DNA of 64,000 nt from Thalassobacillus devorans (lineage in GTDB: Bacteria; Bacillota; Bacilli; Bacillales; Halobacillaceae). The stretch covers positions 1-64,000 of the forward strand of contig NZ_JAASRY010000002.1 of assembly GCF_011761345.1 (NCBI RefSeq). The letters are read 5' to 3'. Position numbers and translations under genes: made by a program. Below are positions 8,666 through 16,894 of the stretch, one piece after another. Numbering within the stretch: position 1 is the first letter of the stretch; every line of letters begins with the position of its first letter. The notes below the pieces were generated by a model. It worked only from the letters and a program-made list of their open reading frames with translations, had not been told where the DNA came from and searched no databases.

Positions 8666-9034
8666 GTGAAATTATTTTTCTTATTGGCTGTAATCAATGG
8701 GTTTCTAGCTGTAGCGCTTGGCGCATTCGGTGCCCATGGACTGGAAGGCAAAATAACTGAAAAAGCATTGAAGACCTGGGAAAAAGCAGTAACCTATCAA
8801 ATGTTTCATACCGGAGCGCTTTTGGCTGTTGGTATATTGATGCTGAAAACCCAGTCTGGGCTGCTTACAGGAGCTGGATGGCTGTTTTTTATAGGGATCG
8901 TATTATTTTCAGGCAGCTTGTATATATATGCGCCGACCGGAATCAAGGCTTTGGCTATGATCACCCCGTTCGGCGGCTTGACCTTTTTAGTAGGATGGGT
9001 GCTACTGGGACTAGCTGTAACACGGATGCTGTGA
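8666..9034 (+). CDS. ywdK: DUF423-family membrane protein YwdK
   Basis: This 122-residue, four-helix membrane protein contains the DUF423 signature GAFGAHGL near residue 20. The GTG start has AAGGGGAG upstream. The family is widespread and its function is not established. It follows ywdI directly, as in B. subtilis. The plus-strand terminator nearest to it is at 9313-9345, beyond the opposing gene at 9037-9285. Confidence 0.82.
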   Translation: MKLFFLLAVINGFLAVALGAFGAHGLEGKITEKALKTWEKAVTYQMFHTGALLAVGILMLKTQSGLLTGAGWLFFIGIVLFSGSLYIYAPTGIKALAMITPFGGLTFLVGWVLLGLAVTRML

Positions 9035-9036
9035 AT

Positions 9037-9285
9037 TTAGAAAAATAATAAGGTAGAAAAGATGGCAATCAGGAATCCGCGAAGGATCTGAGAAATGAAA
9101 TTGAACGTATTTCTCTTTTGCATTTCTACTAATGCCTCGAACATAAAGCTTAGAGAAAGAGCGTAAAACATCGCTAAAACGGTCCAGGAAAAGGCCTGTT
9201 GAGCGAGCGCTACGATAGCGAGAACGAGCGCGATCACCATTGCTAGTACTTGGAAGCGCTGCATTTTTTCATAGGGGTGTTTCAC
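9037..9285 (-). CDS. Small hydrophobic membrane protein, unknown
   Basis: This 82-residue protein has three probable membrane helices and polar KHPYEKMQRF at its N-terminus. The GTG at 9285 was chosen because AAGGTGGT sits nine bases before it. An in-frame ATG further upstream at 9348 lies in a terminator hairpin and has no site. I do not recognise a family function. The gene converges on ywdK with only 2 bases between stop codons. Confidence 0.65.
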   Translation of the reverse strand: MKHPYEKMQRFQVLAMVIALVLAIVALAQQAFSWTVLAMFYALSLSFMFEALVEMQKRNTFNFISQILRGFLIAIFSTLLFF

Positions 9286-9312
9286 TAGTATGTCACCACC
9301 TTGGATAAGGTA

Positions 9313-9345
9313 AAGCCACGCACGAGAAATCGGCGTGGCTTTTTT
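9313..9345 (+). terminator. Plus-strand terminator upstream of the small membrane gene
   Basis: AAGCCACGC/GCGTGGCTT with TTTTTT on the plus strand only. It probably ends ywdI-ywdK transcripts after they cross the opposing gene at 9037-9285. Confidence 0.75.
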
Positions 9346-9412
9346 CAACGAGTAGGAAGAATATAAACGAACAATGATTACTTAAGGTTTATTTTTGAGA
9401 GTAACTCGCCAG

Positions 9413-9982
9413 TTATCTTCCGTTATTATTGAAGGGATAGCTATACTCAATCTCTTCATCGAAGGTAATGTAATCCAGGTAAACCATTAATAACAAGTAC
9501 CGTTTTCCTGATTGCGGGTCGCTTAAAATAATATGGTCTCTTCCGGCAGCTTCAATGATACCCTTGAAAATCTTAGCGTTCCATCGCTCATTATTCTCAA
9601 AAGTCATATACACAGTAGCTTCTTTTCCGCGGTTCAACCGAAGAATATTTTCAATGTACGATTCTTCTGTCTGGAGCGTACTTCCTGGTGTCCCAGGTGG
9701 GGCCATGCCTCCTTGATTACCATTACCGCCCATCATTCCAGGCATCATTCCTTGTTGACCTGCCCACATCATCCCGGGCATCATCCCCTGTTGACCTGCC
9801 CCTGTCATATCCATCATTCCCATGCCCTGCTGCCCACCGTCAGTTCTAGCGGCTTTATAGTATCCTGTCTGACTTTGTGCGGGGGAGGAAGGGTAATAAT
9901 AAAGGTATGGGTTTGCTGCATAATAAGGGTGGTTTTGTTGCGTGTTAGAAAAAGTTTTGTTCTCCTTATTATTTTGTGACAA
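9413..9982 (-). CDS. gerQ: Spore coat protein GerQ
   Basis: GerQ is a spore coat protein needed for the CwlJ cortex hydrolase to be placed or act in the spore, and it is cross-linked by transglutaminase. The 189-residue protein has a Gln/Met/Gly-rich, repeat-bearing N-terminal half (two GQQGMMPGMM units, about 65-88) and a conserved C-terminal domain starting near EESYIENILRLNRGKEATVYMTF. The TTG at 9982 was chosen because AAAGGAG lies eight bases upstream; the GTG three codons earlier overlaps that site. A decayed cwlJ lies immediately upstream on the same strand. Confidence 0.9.
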   Translation of the reverse strand: MSQNNKENKTFSNTQQNHPYYAANPYLYYYPSSPAQSQTGYYKAARTDGGQQGMGMMDMTGAGQQGMMPGMMWAGQQGMMPGMMGGNGNQGGMAPPGTPGSTLQTEESYIENILRLNRGKEATVYMTFENNERWNAKIFKGIIEAAGRDHIILSDPQSGKRYLLLMVYLDYITFDEEIEYSYPFNNNGR

Positions 9983-10003
9983 TACAATCACTCCTTTTTG
10001 TGA

Positions 10004-10265
10004 TTAATAAACATTTGGGCGCTCGCTTTGTAAAGGGGAATAGAAGCCGTGCGATTGTAACCGCCCCGAGTTCCTTTGTCCGAACCATTGTGCAGGACAG
10101 CTTCCTTCAGGCATAAAAAACAAAGTGATCTAGTGCCAGGGTGGTATCTTTTGCCTCTGGTTGTTCTCTGGCTAATATAACTTCACGCCTTTCTGCGTAG
10201 AAGGAATCACCGCCATCTTTTCACCCCGCCTCGATTCCACAAGATGAGCTTCTCTGTAAATATAT
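10004..10265 (-). pseudogene. cwlJ: Decayed cwlJ (spore cortex-lytic enzyme) remnant
   Basis: Reading the minus strand gives the C-terminus of a CwlJ hydrolase in pieces. From about 10114 down to the TAA at 10004 the frame reads PEGSCPAQWFGQ and ends FYSPLQSERPNVY, closely matching the CwlJ end. Upstream, GKRYHPGTRSL reads in another frame; one lost base in an expected TGG near 10121 explains the shift. A further shift lies near 10160-10166 before FYAERREVILAR, and the GIEA segment before that meets a TGA at 10221-10223. The N-terminal half, including the region expected to hold the start, is absent: only the hemQ terminator lies upstream. The remnant sits between hemQ and gerQ. The homology call rests on remembered CwlJ sequence. 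Confidence 0.75.
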
Positions 10266-10290
10266 ATGTACGGGTTAATCGTTTATGAAA

Positions 10291-10325
10291 ATAAAAAAAG
10301 CACGCAGCCGAAAAGGCTGCATGCT
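10291..10325 (-). terminator. Terminator of hemQ
   Basis: The long stem AGCATGCAGCC/GGCTGCGTGCT is followed on the minus strand by TTTTTTTATTTT. Confidence 0.85.
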
Positions 10326-10340
10326 GTAGAAACATTATAT

Positions 10341-11084
10341 TCAGACGGAAAGGAATTTAGGGAGTGCTTCTTTTTCAAGCAGATGCCCGACATAGAAAGA
10401 GCCAAATTCACCGAAACGGGCACTCACTTCATCAAAGCGCATCTCATAGACTAACTTTTTGAATTGAAGGACATCATGTGCGAATAGGGTGACGCCCCAC
10501 TCCCAATCATCAAAGCCTACGGAACCGGTAATGATCTGACGTACTTTACCAGCGTATTGGCGTCCGATCATCCCGTGCGAGTACATCATTTTTCCACGGT
10601 CTTCTTTTTCAAGCATGTACCAGTTGTCATTACCCTGGCGGCGCTTGTCCATTGGATAGAAGCAAGCGTATTTCCACTTAGGAAGGATTGGTTTCAGACG
10701 GGCCTGAATTTCAGGGTCTGTCTCCGGGTCTTTGCCTTGCGCCATATAGTTGGAAAGTTCCACGACAGACACGTAGGAATAAGTAGGAATAGTGAATTCT
10801 GCCAATTTGGTCTTATTGAATTCCAATTCAATTTCATTCAATTCCTCCATGGTTGGTCTGAGAATCATCATCATGAAGTCTGCTTTCTGCCCGACGATGG
10901 AATAGAGAGCATGGCTTCCTGCTTTGTTGCTTTCTGTTTTTTCCCATTTGCTGATTAGTTGATTGAACTCGTGAATGGCGCTCTCACGCTCATCGCTGGA
11001 AACCATCTTCCAGGCAGTCCAGTCGATGGAACGGAAATCGTGAAGGCAATACCATCCATCAAGGGTAATCGCTGGTTCTGGCAT
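10341..11084 (-). CDS. hemQ: Coproheme decarboxylase HemQ
   Basis: HemQ (YwfI) converts coproheme to protoheme with H2O2, the last step of the coproporphyrin-dependent haem pathway of Gram-positive bacteria. The 247-residue protein shows the catalytic Tyr143 in CFYPMDKRR and the proximal haem ligand His170 in [10 protein letters not shown], followed by the [17 protein letters not shown] signature. The ATG has AAAGGAG ten bases upstream. It is divergent from pta, as in B. subtilis, and ends in its own strong terminator. Confidence 0.92.
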   Translation of the reverse strand: MPEPAITLDGWYCLHDFRSIDWTAWKMVSSDERESAIHEFNQLISKWEKTESNKAGSHALYSIVGQKADFMMMILRPTMEELNEIELEFNKTKLAEFTIPTYSYVSVVELSNYMAQGKDPETDPEIQARLKPILPKWKYACFYPMDKRRQGNDNWYMLEKEDRGKMMYSHGMIGRQYAGKVRQIITGSVGFDDWEWGVTLFAHDVLQFKKLVYEMRFDEVSARFGEFGSFYVGHLLEKEALPKFLSV

Positions 11085-11304
11085 AGATCATACGCTCCTT
11101 TATTAATAAACTATTGTTAGTAGTATTCTCCTTCATTAATATAACATAATCAAAACTCCCCTTCATGCAGGAAGCAATTATCTAGTATGAATTCATGGTT
11201 TTGACACATTTTATAGAGGAAACTGGTTTCAGCTACATAATACTTTCATTCAAACACAAATTGTCTTATCATATATAACAGGATAAGATATTGGAGGGAC
11301 AAAT

Positions 11305-12276
11305 ATGAGTGATCTTTTTGAGACGTTAACAGATAAAGTTCATGGAAAAGGTAAGCGAATTGTACTGCCAGAAGCATTAGATGAAAGAATCCTGACAGCA
11401 GCCAGCCGATTGGGGACAAAGGGATTAGTGATTCCTGTACTAGTTGGGAATGAAGATGAAGTGAAACAGAAGGCGGGCGAACTTGGCCTTGATATTTCTA
11501 CCGCAGAGATTCTCGATCCAGAGAGCTATGAAGGTATGGAAGAAATGGTACAGAGCTTTGTGGAACGTCGAAAAGGGAAAGCGACAGAAGCAGATGCTAA
11601 AGAAATCCTGAAGGATGGCAACTATTTCGGGACCATGCTTGTCTATATGGGGAAAGCGGATGGCCTTGTCAGTGGGGCGGTTCATTCAACTGCCGATACG
11701 GTACGTCCGGCACTGCAAATCATTAAAACAAAACCCGGTATCAAGAAGACATCCGGCGTCTTCATCATGGTCCGTGAAGAGGAAAAGTATGTATTTGCGG
11801 ATTGCGCCATCAATATGACTCCAGACAGCGAGGACCTTGCAGAAATTGCACTTGCAAGTTCCGAAACAGCGAAACTATTCGATGTTGATCCAAAAGTCGC
11901 GATGCTGAGTTTTTCCACGAAAGGATCAGCCAAGTCTCCGGAAACGGAAAAAGTAGTAGAAGCAGTGAAGGTGGCAAAAGAAAAGAATCCAGATCTGATG
12001 ATCGATGGCGAGTTCCAGTTCGATGCTGCTTTTGTTCCATCAGTAGCGGAGAAAAAGGCACCAGATTCTCCATTAAAAGGGGAAGCGAACACGTTTATCT
12101 TCCCAAGTCTGGAAGCAGGAAACATCGGCTATAAAATTGCCCAGCGTCTCGGTGGATTTGATGCCGTAGGACCGGTGCTCCAAGGGCTGAATCAGCCGGT
12201 AAACGACCTGTCCCGAGGCTGCAACGCAGATGACGTCTATAAACTAGCCCTAATCACAGCAGCACAATCACTATAA
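11305..12276 (+). CDS. pta: Phosphate acetyltransferase
   Basis: Pta interconverts acetyl-CoA and acetyl phosphate, and works with acetate kinase in overflow metabolism. The 323-residue length is that of the short Bacillus-type enzyme. It shows the conserved SGAVHSTADTVRPALQIIKT segment (about 125-144) and the C-terminal NDLSRGC motif. TTGGAGGG precedes the ATG at a good distance. The gene is single and ends at a strong terminator. I did not find a convincing cre site in its upstream region. Confidence 0.95.
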   Translation: MSDLFETLTDKVHGKGKRIVLPEALDERILTAASRLGTKGLVIPVLVGNEDEVKQKAGELGLDISTAEILDPESYEGMEEMVQSFVERRKGKATEADAKEILKDGNYFGTMLVYMGKADGLVSGAVHSTADTVRPALQIIKTKPGIKKTSGVFIMVREEEKYVFADCAINMTPDSEDLAEIALASSETAKLFDVDPKVAMLSFSTKGSAKSPETEKVVEAVKVAKEKNPDLMIDGEFQFDAAFVPSVAEKKAPDSPLKGEANTFIFPSLEAGNIGYKIAQRLGGFDAVGPVLQGLNQPVNDLSRGCNADDVYKLALITAAQSL

Positions 12277-12282
12277 CAAACA

Positions 12283-12312
12283 AAACGAGCCTCCTCTGGG
12301 GGGCTCGTTTTT
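12283..12312 (+). terminator. Terminator of pta
   Basis: AAACGAGCC/GGCTCGTTT with a T-run. Confidence 0.88.
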
Positions 12313-12495
12313 AATAACTTTATTTAGGCGAATTCTATAAAAGAAGTGTTATATTAATTAAGTTAGCTATTAAAATGCTATGTCTCTTTGTAATCGGTTT
12401 ACTATCATCAAAATGATTAGAATAACCATTTTAGCAACCTTTTGCAGCATTAGTGCAGTCTATTTTTGAGCATGGTTTCGTAGCTCTATTTGTGG
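12313..12495. other. AT-rich intergenic stretch, nothing recognised
   Basis: Between the pta terminator and the repeat at 12496 I see no reading frame with a ribosome binding site, no clear hairpin with a T-run and no recognisable operator. Confidence 0.5.
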
Positions 12496-12700
12496 TAATG
12501 GGGTCTGGGAAATGGCGAGACTCCTCGAAAATGTATTCACATTTTCTTCGTGCGTGGGATTAGTCAGGATGAAAAATCAATGTCCTGCGGGAAAGGATAG
12601 TCTGGCAAGACCCCACAGAGCTTTAGCTCGAGGAGGCTTGCCGTCTTCCCCGCGGAAAGCGAGTTATTTCCCAGACGACATTTACTCAATGTAAATGTAA
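12496..12700 (+). repeat. Single-module copy of the palindromic repeat (copy 5)
   Basis: The ends are a perfect 11-bp inverted repeat, GTCTGGGAAAT (12503-12513) and ATTTCCCAGAC (12666-12676). The interior has the GAGACTCC... and ...GGAAAGCGAG parts of the right-hand module. It carries an extra segment beginning CGAAAATG after GAGACTCCT, also found in copy 3. The left module is absent. Confidence 0.75.
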
Positions 12701-12725
12701 AGAAACCAATCTTGAAGTACAGGGC

Positions 12726-12968
12726 TTAAAGAATAAATATAAAAACTAAGGCAATCGTAATGATAAAAGTTATGATATAAATCACCGATAGGGTTCGAAG
12801 GTTAGAAGCTTTTTCATATTCATGCGACCTGGCTAATTCATTCTCCGGCGTGTCACCTTCCCGCTCATACCTATCAATCGTCTTATTGACATCTTTTCCC
12901 ACATAAATCGTAGCGACCAATGCGATAACACTTAAAATAATAGCTATGATTACGAAAATCGTGAACAT
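12726..12968 (-). CDS. Small two-helix membrane protein, unknown
   Basis: This 80-residue protein has a hydrophobic helix at each end (about 3-22 and 58-79) and a charged middle containing DRYEREGDTPENELARSHEY. GGGGGTGGGG precedes the ATG. I do not recognise a family. Both short helices with a cytoplasmic-type acidic loop would fit a small inner-membrane protein. Confidence 0.6.
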   Translation of the reverse strand: MFTIFVIIAIILSVIALVATIYVGKDVNKTIDRYEREGDTPENELARSHEYEKASNLRTLSVIYIITFIITIALVFIFIL

Positions 12969-13083
12969 AACCCCACCCCCTGAATATTTATTTCTATTTT
13001 AACATGACCAAGCAGCTTAAGGTGGATACACAAGAAAGTATTTGTTTCGTTACAGAAATCGAAAGTGTGTGGCTAGGCGGCTA

Positions 13084-13923
13084 TTATAGAGATTCCAACG
13101 CTTTCTTATTCCGTTCGATCATTTGCTCGAAACGTTTATGGAACCATTCAATTTCCGCGCCATCGAGCTGCTGCATAGAAATATCTCCACTCCATTCATG
13201 CAGTGTCATTAGCATCATGTCTCGAACCTTGGAAACAGTTAAGTCCGTATCCAGCAGTTCATTTAATGAAGCCATGACCTCCGGATCGATATCAGGGTAG
13301 TGGAAGCGTGTCATTTCATCTCGTTTTCCAATTTTATAGAAGTCACGCATAATACGGCCACGCGCCGAACCATTACCGGTAATATCTAAATAAACCTGTA
13401 CAGCCGAACCATTTTTGACGCGGCGCTGAGAAATGCCGGCAAACTTTTTTCCATCGATGCTTAAATCATAGGTGCCAGGGCAGTAGGATTGGGTGATTTC
13501 ATACGCTTCAATCCGGTCTGTATAATCTTTAAATAAATACCGGACAAAAGCCACCATTGCATCATATCCCTCATGAATATTAACAGTTTTTGAATCTGGA
13601 AAGATCAGCGACAGGTTCAAAACGCCTTCATCAAGCACCACTCCGAGACCTCCAGAATTCCTGACAATCACCTGGTAGCCTTGTGTTTTTAAGTATTCGA
13701 CGCTTTCCGCAATATAAGGAAGCCTTGCATCAGGTATGCCAAGTACTACTGTGTTATGGTGCACCCATAGACGGGCCGTAGTGGGAGAAGTACCTTGCCC
13801 AACGGACATGCATAACGCATCATCCATGGCGAAGGACTGCAGCGCCGAGAATTCAGGCCCGAGTGTACTTTGGTCGATGAAGCGGTACTGTTCTGTTTTC
13901 AATAAAGGATGGATTTCAGACAT
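13084..13923 (-). CDS. lipL: Octanoyl-[GcvH]:protein N-octanoyltransferase LipL
   Basis: LipL moves the octanoyl group from GcvH to E2 subunits of 2-oxoacid dehydrogenases during lipoate synthesis. The 279-residue protein has the LipL core: RFIDQSTLGPEF near the start, SFAMDDALC, the RNSGGLGVVLDEG loop, and the catalytic Cys148 in QSYCPGTYDLS followed by KKFAGISQRR (Lys about 160). The ATG at 13923 is chosen because GGAAGGAG lies nine bases upstream. The longer frame from 14040 has no site and an un-LipL-like extension. Position after pta matches ywfL in B. subtilis. Confidence 0.88.
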   Translation of the reverse strand: MSEIHPLLKTEQYRFIDQSTLGPEFSALQSFAMDDALCMSVGQGTSPTTARLWVHHNTVVLGIPDARLPYIAESVEYLKTQGYQVIVRNSGGLGVVLDEGVLNLSLIFPDSKTVNIHEGYDAMVAFVRYLFKDYTDRIEAYEITQSYCPGTYDLSIDGKKFAGISQRRVKNGSAVQVYLDITGNGSARGRIMRDFYKIGKRDEMTRFHYPDIDPEVMASLNELLDTDLTVSKVRDMMLMTLHEWSGDISMQQLDGAEIEWFHKRFEQMIERNKKALESL

Positions 13924-14090
13924 TGCGATATGCTCCTTCCGTTCACATTCAACCTTTCCTAGTATAACAGAACAACTGGCTTGCATGTATCCTGGATTCT
14001 CGGTAAAATATTGTATTGGTTCAAAGGGAAAGAAGAACATTATGGGTAATGACTTCCGTCAGGAGTCTATACCCTGACAAAAATAATACG

Positions 14091-14124
14091 CACCTTGTCT
14101 GTCAAGGTGTTTTTTTAAATGCAG
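14091..14124 (+). terminator. Leader terminator before ywfO
   Basis: CACCTTG-TCTGT-CAAGGTG followed by T7 on the plus strand, 50 bases before ywfO. No plus-strand gene lies upstream for about 1.8 kb, so it may attenuate ywfO transcription. A competing pairing of TGACAA (14085-14090) with TTGTCT is possible. Confidence 0.7.
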
Positions 14125-14169
14125 AAAACAGCTATAATAGAAAAAAATGGCGATTGGAAGGGGTAGCCG

Positions 14170-15465
14170 ATGGCTTATAAAGATGAAAAATTAAATGAAG
14201 AAAAGGTTTTTAAAGACCCCGTTCACAGGTATGTACATATTAGGGATCGTGTCATTTGGGATTTAGTCGGAGCCCCTGAGTTTCAGCGTCTGCGCCGTAT
14301 CAAACAACTGGGTACCTCTTATTTAACTTTCCATGGCGCTGAGCATAGCCGTTTCAACCATTCGCTTGGTGTTTATGAAATCGTGCGTCGGATTATTCAT
14401 AATTTCGAAGACCGCCCGAATTGGGACCCGAATGAACGGCTGTTGTGCTTATGTGCCGCATTGTTGCATGATTTAGGTCACGGGCCATTTTCCCATTCCT
14501 TCGAAAAAGTCTTCAAGCTCGATCATGAGGATTTTACCCAGGAAATATTGTTGGGAGATACGAAGATCAACGCCATACTTAGTAAAGTGGAAAATGGTTT
14601 TCCCAAAAAAGTAGCCGATGTCATCAACAAGACTTACCATAATAAATTAGTCGTCAGTTTGATCTCCAGCCAAATCGATGCGGATCGCATGGATTACCTG
14701 CAGCGTGATGCCTATTTTACTGGCGTCAGTTATGGCCACTTCGATATGGAACGCATTTTGAGGGTGATGCGTCCGATGGAAGATCAGGTAGTCATCAAGG
14801 AAAGTGGCATGCATGCGGTTGAGGATTATATCATGAGCCGCTATCAGATGTATTGGCAGGTCTATTTTCATCCAGTGACCCGGAGTGCGGAAGTGATTCT
14901 TTCAAAAATCCTCCATCGTGCTAAAGAACTTCATGAAACAGGATACGAATTTTCATTAAAGCCGACCCATTTTTTATCTTTTTTTAAAGAAAAACCTACA
15001 TTGAAAGAGTACTTAGAGTTAGATGAAGCGGTCGCGATGTATTATTTTCAAATCTGGATCAATGAACAAGATCCAATTCTAAGTGATTTATGCGAACGTT
15101 TCGTGAATCGTCGCCTGTTTAAATATATTGAGTTCAATCCGAACCTCCAAATGAATGAGTGGATGGAGCTCTATCGTTTATTTAACAAAGCCGGCCTTAA
15201 TCCGGATTATTATCTTGTCGTCGACTCAAGCTCCGATTTACCATATGATTTTTATCGTCCTGGAGAGGAAGAGGAACGTCTGCCGATTCATTTATTGATG
15301 CCGAATCAGGAATTGAAAGAACTTTCCCGTCAATCAGAAATCGTCGAATCGATCTCAGGGAAGAAGCGGACCGATCATAAACTATATTTTCCGCTTGATC
15401 GCCTGGAGGAAATGTCCAATCGTAGTAAGACTAAAAAGCGGATCCTGGAAATTTTGTACGGATAG
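14170..15465 (+). CDS. ywfO: HD-domain phosphohydrolase YwfO
   Basis: This 431-residue cytoplasmic metal-dependent phosphohydrolase belongs to the family that includes SAMHD1 and dGTPases. Metal ligands are visible as His64 (RFNHSLGV) and His100-Asp101 (ALLHDLGHGPFSHSFE), with a later Asp in SSQIDADRMDYLQRDA. The length matches B. subtilis YwfO (about 433). The natural substrate is unknown, though a nucleotide is likely. GAAGGGG lies nine bases before the ATG. ywgA follows after 13 bases. Confidence 0.87.
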   Translation: MAYKDEKLNEEKVFKDPVHRYVHIRDRVIWDLVGAPEFQRLRRIKQLGTSYLTFHGAEHSRFNHSLGVYEIVRRIIHNFEDRPNWDPNERLLCLCAALLHDLGHGPFSHSFEKVFKLDHEDFTQEILLGDTKINAILSKVENGFPKKVADVINKTYHNKLVVSLISSQIDADRMDYLQRDAYFTGVSYGHFDMERILRVMRPMEDQVVIKESGMHAVEDYIMSRYQMYWQVYFHPVTRSAEVILSKILHRAKELHETGYEFSLKPTHFLSFFKEKPTLKEYLELDEAVAMYYFQIWINEQDPILSDLCERFVNRRLFKYIEFNPNLQMNEWMELYRLFNKAGLNPDYYLVVDSSSDLPYDFYRPGEEEERLPIHLLMPNQELKELSRQSEIVESISGKKRTDHKLYFPLDRLEEMSNRSKTKKRILEILYG

Positions 15466-15478
15466 GGGATGAGCCGTT

Positions 15479-15982
15479 GTGTTAGAAAATCATGCGAAAT
15501 TAATGCACTTCTTCGCAAGCTCTGATGAAATAATAGGAAGAAAGAAGCTGCAAAAGATTATTTATATACTAAAAAAGTGCGATGTGCCATTTGAAGATCG
15601 CTATCAGTTTCATTTTTATGGTCCTTATTCCGAGGAATTGACACTGAGAATTGAGGAATTGTGCAATTTAGGTTTTATTAATGAGACGAGAGAAGAAAAG
15701 AAGAACTATTATCAATACCGTTACCGATTGACGGATGCTGGAAAGGATTTTTTAAATCATTACCAGGTCGAATTCCCGGATATCGGAGAACCGGTGGCAA
15801 AGATGAAAGAAAAAAGTTCGCGCTTTTTAGAACTTGTTTCCACCATGTTGTATTTTGAGCATCTTCCTCGTGAAGAAGTAGAGGAAAAGGTATTTACTGT
15901 CAAAAGTAAACAGAACTATAGTGAGGAAGAAATAGAAGAAGCCTGGGGTTTTATCGAAGAAATACGCCATACCACCCATTGA
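15479..15982 (+). CDS. ywgA: YwgA-family protein
   Basis: This 167-residue protein looks like a winged-helix type fold of the YwgA family. It has RKKLQKIIYILKKC near residue 20 and FHFYGPYSEEL near 45, then a long acidic C-terminal helix. The GTG start has AGGGGATG upstream. It is coupled to ywfO, as in B. subtilis, and its role is not known. Stop and terminator overlap. Confidence 0.8.
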   Translation: MLENHAKLMHFFASSDEIIGRKKLQKIIYILKKCDVPFEDRYQFHFYGPYSEELTLRIEELCNLGFINETREEKKNYYQYRYRLTDAGKDFLNHYQVEFPDIGEPVAKMKEKSSRFLELVSTMLYFEHLPREEVEEKVFTVKSKQNYSEEEIEEAWGFIEEIRHTTH

Positions 15983-16005
15983 TAATGGGAAGTATGGCCT
16001 TTTGT
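15966..16005 (+). terminator. Terminator of ywfO-ywgA
   Basis: GCCATAC/GTATGGC outer stem and CCATT/AATGG inner stem, then CTTTTGTTTG. It overlaps the ywgA stop. Confidence 0.75.
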
Positions 16006-16060
16006 TTGCACATGAACTTAATTCTGTTATAATGAAGGCGCATCAGGGGATAACCCTATG

Positions 16061-16096
16061 CAAAAGAGGACTGCCCTCGTCACAGGACAGCCCTCT
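16061..16096 (-). terminator. Terminator of the hydrophilin cluster
   Basis: On the minus strand a 12-bp stem with G-U wobbles (AGAGGGCTGTCC/GGGCAGTCCTCT) is followed by TTTTG. Confidence 0.65.
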
Positions 16097-16116
16097 ATAT
16101 CATCAGGTGAGAAGTA

Positions 16117-16506
16117 TTAACGGTTGGAGTTGGAATTTCTACCGCCTTTTTTACCGATATCTTCATAGAATTCCTCTCCGTGCTTCTCACTTGTTGTTTC
16201 TCCGCCTTTTTTTCCAATCTCTTGATAAAAATCTTTATCTTTGTTCTGGCTGGTGGATTCTCCACCTTTTTTACCGATCTCTTCAAAGTGGTCTTGGTTG
16301 TATTTGCTGCTTGTTGTTTTTCCACCCTTTTGACCGATATCCTCGAAATGTTCCTGGCTATACTTCTCGCTCGTTTTTTCTCCGCCTTTTTGGCCGATCT
16401 CTTCAAAGTGTTCCTGGCTGTATTTGTTACTTACCTTCTCTCCGCCTTTTTGACCAGCTTCCTCATAACTCATTTTACGGTTGTTGTTCTTATTGTTGTT
16501 AGCCAA
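16117..16506 (-). CDS. KGG-repeat stress hydrophilin (GsiB-like), long form
   Basis: This 129-residue, highly polar protein is built of one partial and five full 20-residue repeats of the form KYSQEHFEEIGQKGGEKTS, each with a KGG core. KGG-repeat (LEA_5/GsiB-like) proteins are unstructured stress proteins induced by glucose starvation, salt or drying in bacilli. The TTG start at 16506 has a perfect AAGGAGG eight bases upstream. It is the last of three tandem paralogues on the minus strand. No sigma-B promoter could be read with confidence. Confidence 0.85.
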   Translation of the reverse strand: MANNNKNNNRKMSYEEAGQKGGEKVSNKYSQEHFEEIGQKGGEKTSEKYSQEHFEDIGQKGGKTTSSKYNQDHFEEIGKKGGESTSQNKDKDFYQEIGKKGGETTSEKHGEEFYEDIGKKGGRNSNSNR

Positions 16507-16577
16507 TGAAAAAACCTCCTTATAATGATTATGTGTCGCTTATATGTCAAACAATGAAGTTTGATCGCCTTGTCAAA

Positions 16578-16790
16578 TTAAGAATTATTGTTTGAGTTGG
16601 AATTTCTGCCGCCTTTTTTGCCAATCTCTTCGAAATGCTTCTTACTGTACTTATCGCTTACTTTTTCTCCACCTTTTTTACCGATTTCCTCAAAGTGCTC
16701 CTGGCTGTATTTGTTGCTTGTTTTCTCTCCGCCTTTTTGACCAGCTTGTTCATAACTCATTTTTTGATTATTGTTTTTGTTGTTAGCCAT
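16578..16790 (-). CDS. KGG-repeat stress hydrophilin, short form
   Basis: This 70-residue paralogue of the previous gene starts MANNKNNNQKMSYEQAGQKGG and has three KGG units (about 20, 40 and 60). The ATG at 16790 was chosen because AAAGGAGG lies seven bases upstream; the upstream ATG at 16832 has none. The N-terminus and last unit (GKKGGRNSNSN) match the long form almost exactly, so the two arose by duplication and differ in repeat number. Confidence 0.82.
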   Translation of the reverse strand: MANNKNNNQKMSYEQAGQKGGEKTSNKYSQEHFEEIGKKGGEKVSDKYSKKHFEEIGKKGGRNSNSNNNS

Positions 16791-16894
16791 TGTTGAAACC
16801 TCCTTTTGAGTAGTTGTTGTTAAAGTTACCACCTATTTTTAAACTTAAAACTTAAATACCTTTTTTTTACTTTCCTGTAATTATTTTGTAATTT

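Noticed and set aside
10266-10454. Short plus-strand open frame over the cwlJ remnant and hemQ end
   Set aside because: It has no ribosome binding site, crosses the hemQ terminator and is antisense to hemQ.
11190-11300. A cre site and clear promoter before pta, expected from B. subtilis
   Set aside because: A TTGACA is present at 11201 but no -10 at a suitable distance, and no 14-base match to cre was found.
16117-16506. CRISPR-like direct repeats in the hydrophilin gene
   Set aside because: The repeats are in-frame 60-base coding units with codon-level variation, not identical repeats with unique spacers.
16522-16550. A sigma-A promoter (TTGACA, 17 bases, CATTAT) before the long hydrophilin
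   Set aside because: Its start point would fall in the Shine-Dalgarno itself, leaving no room for translation initiation.
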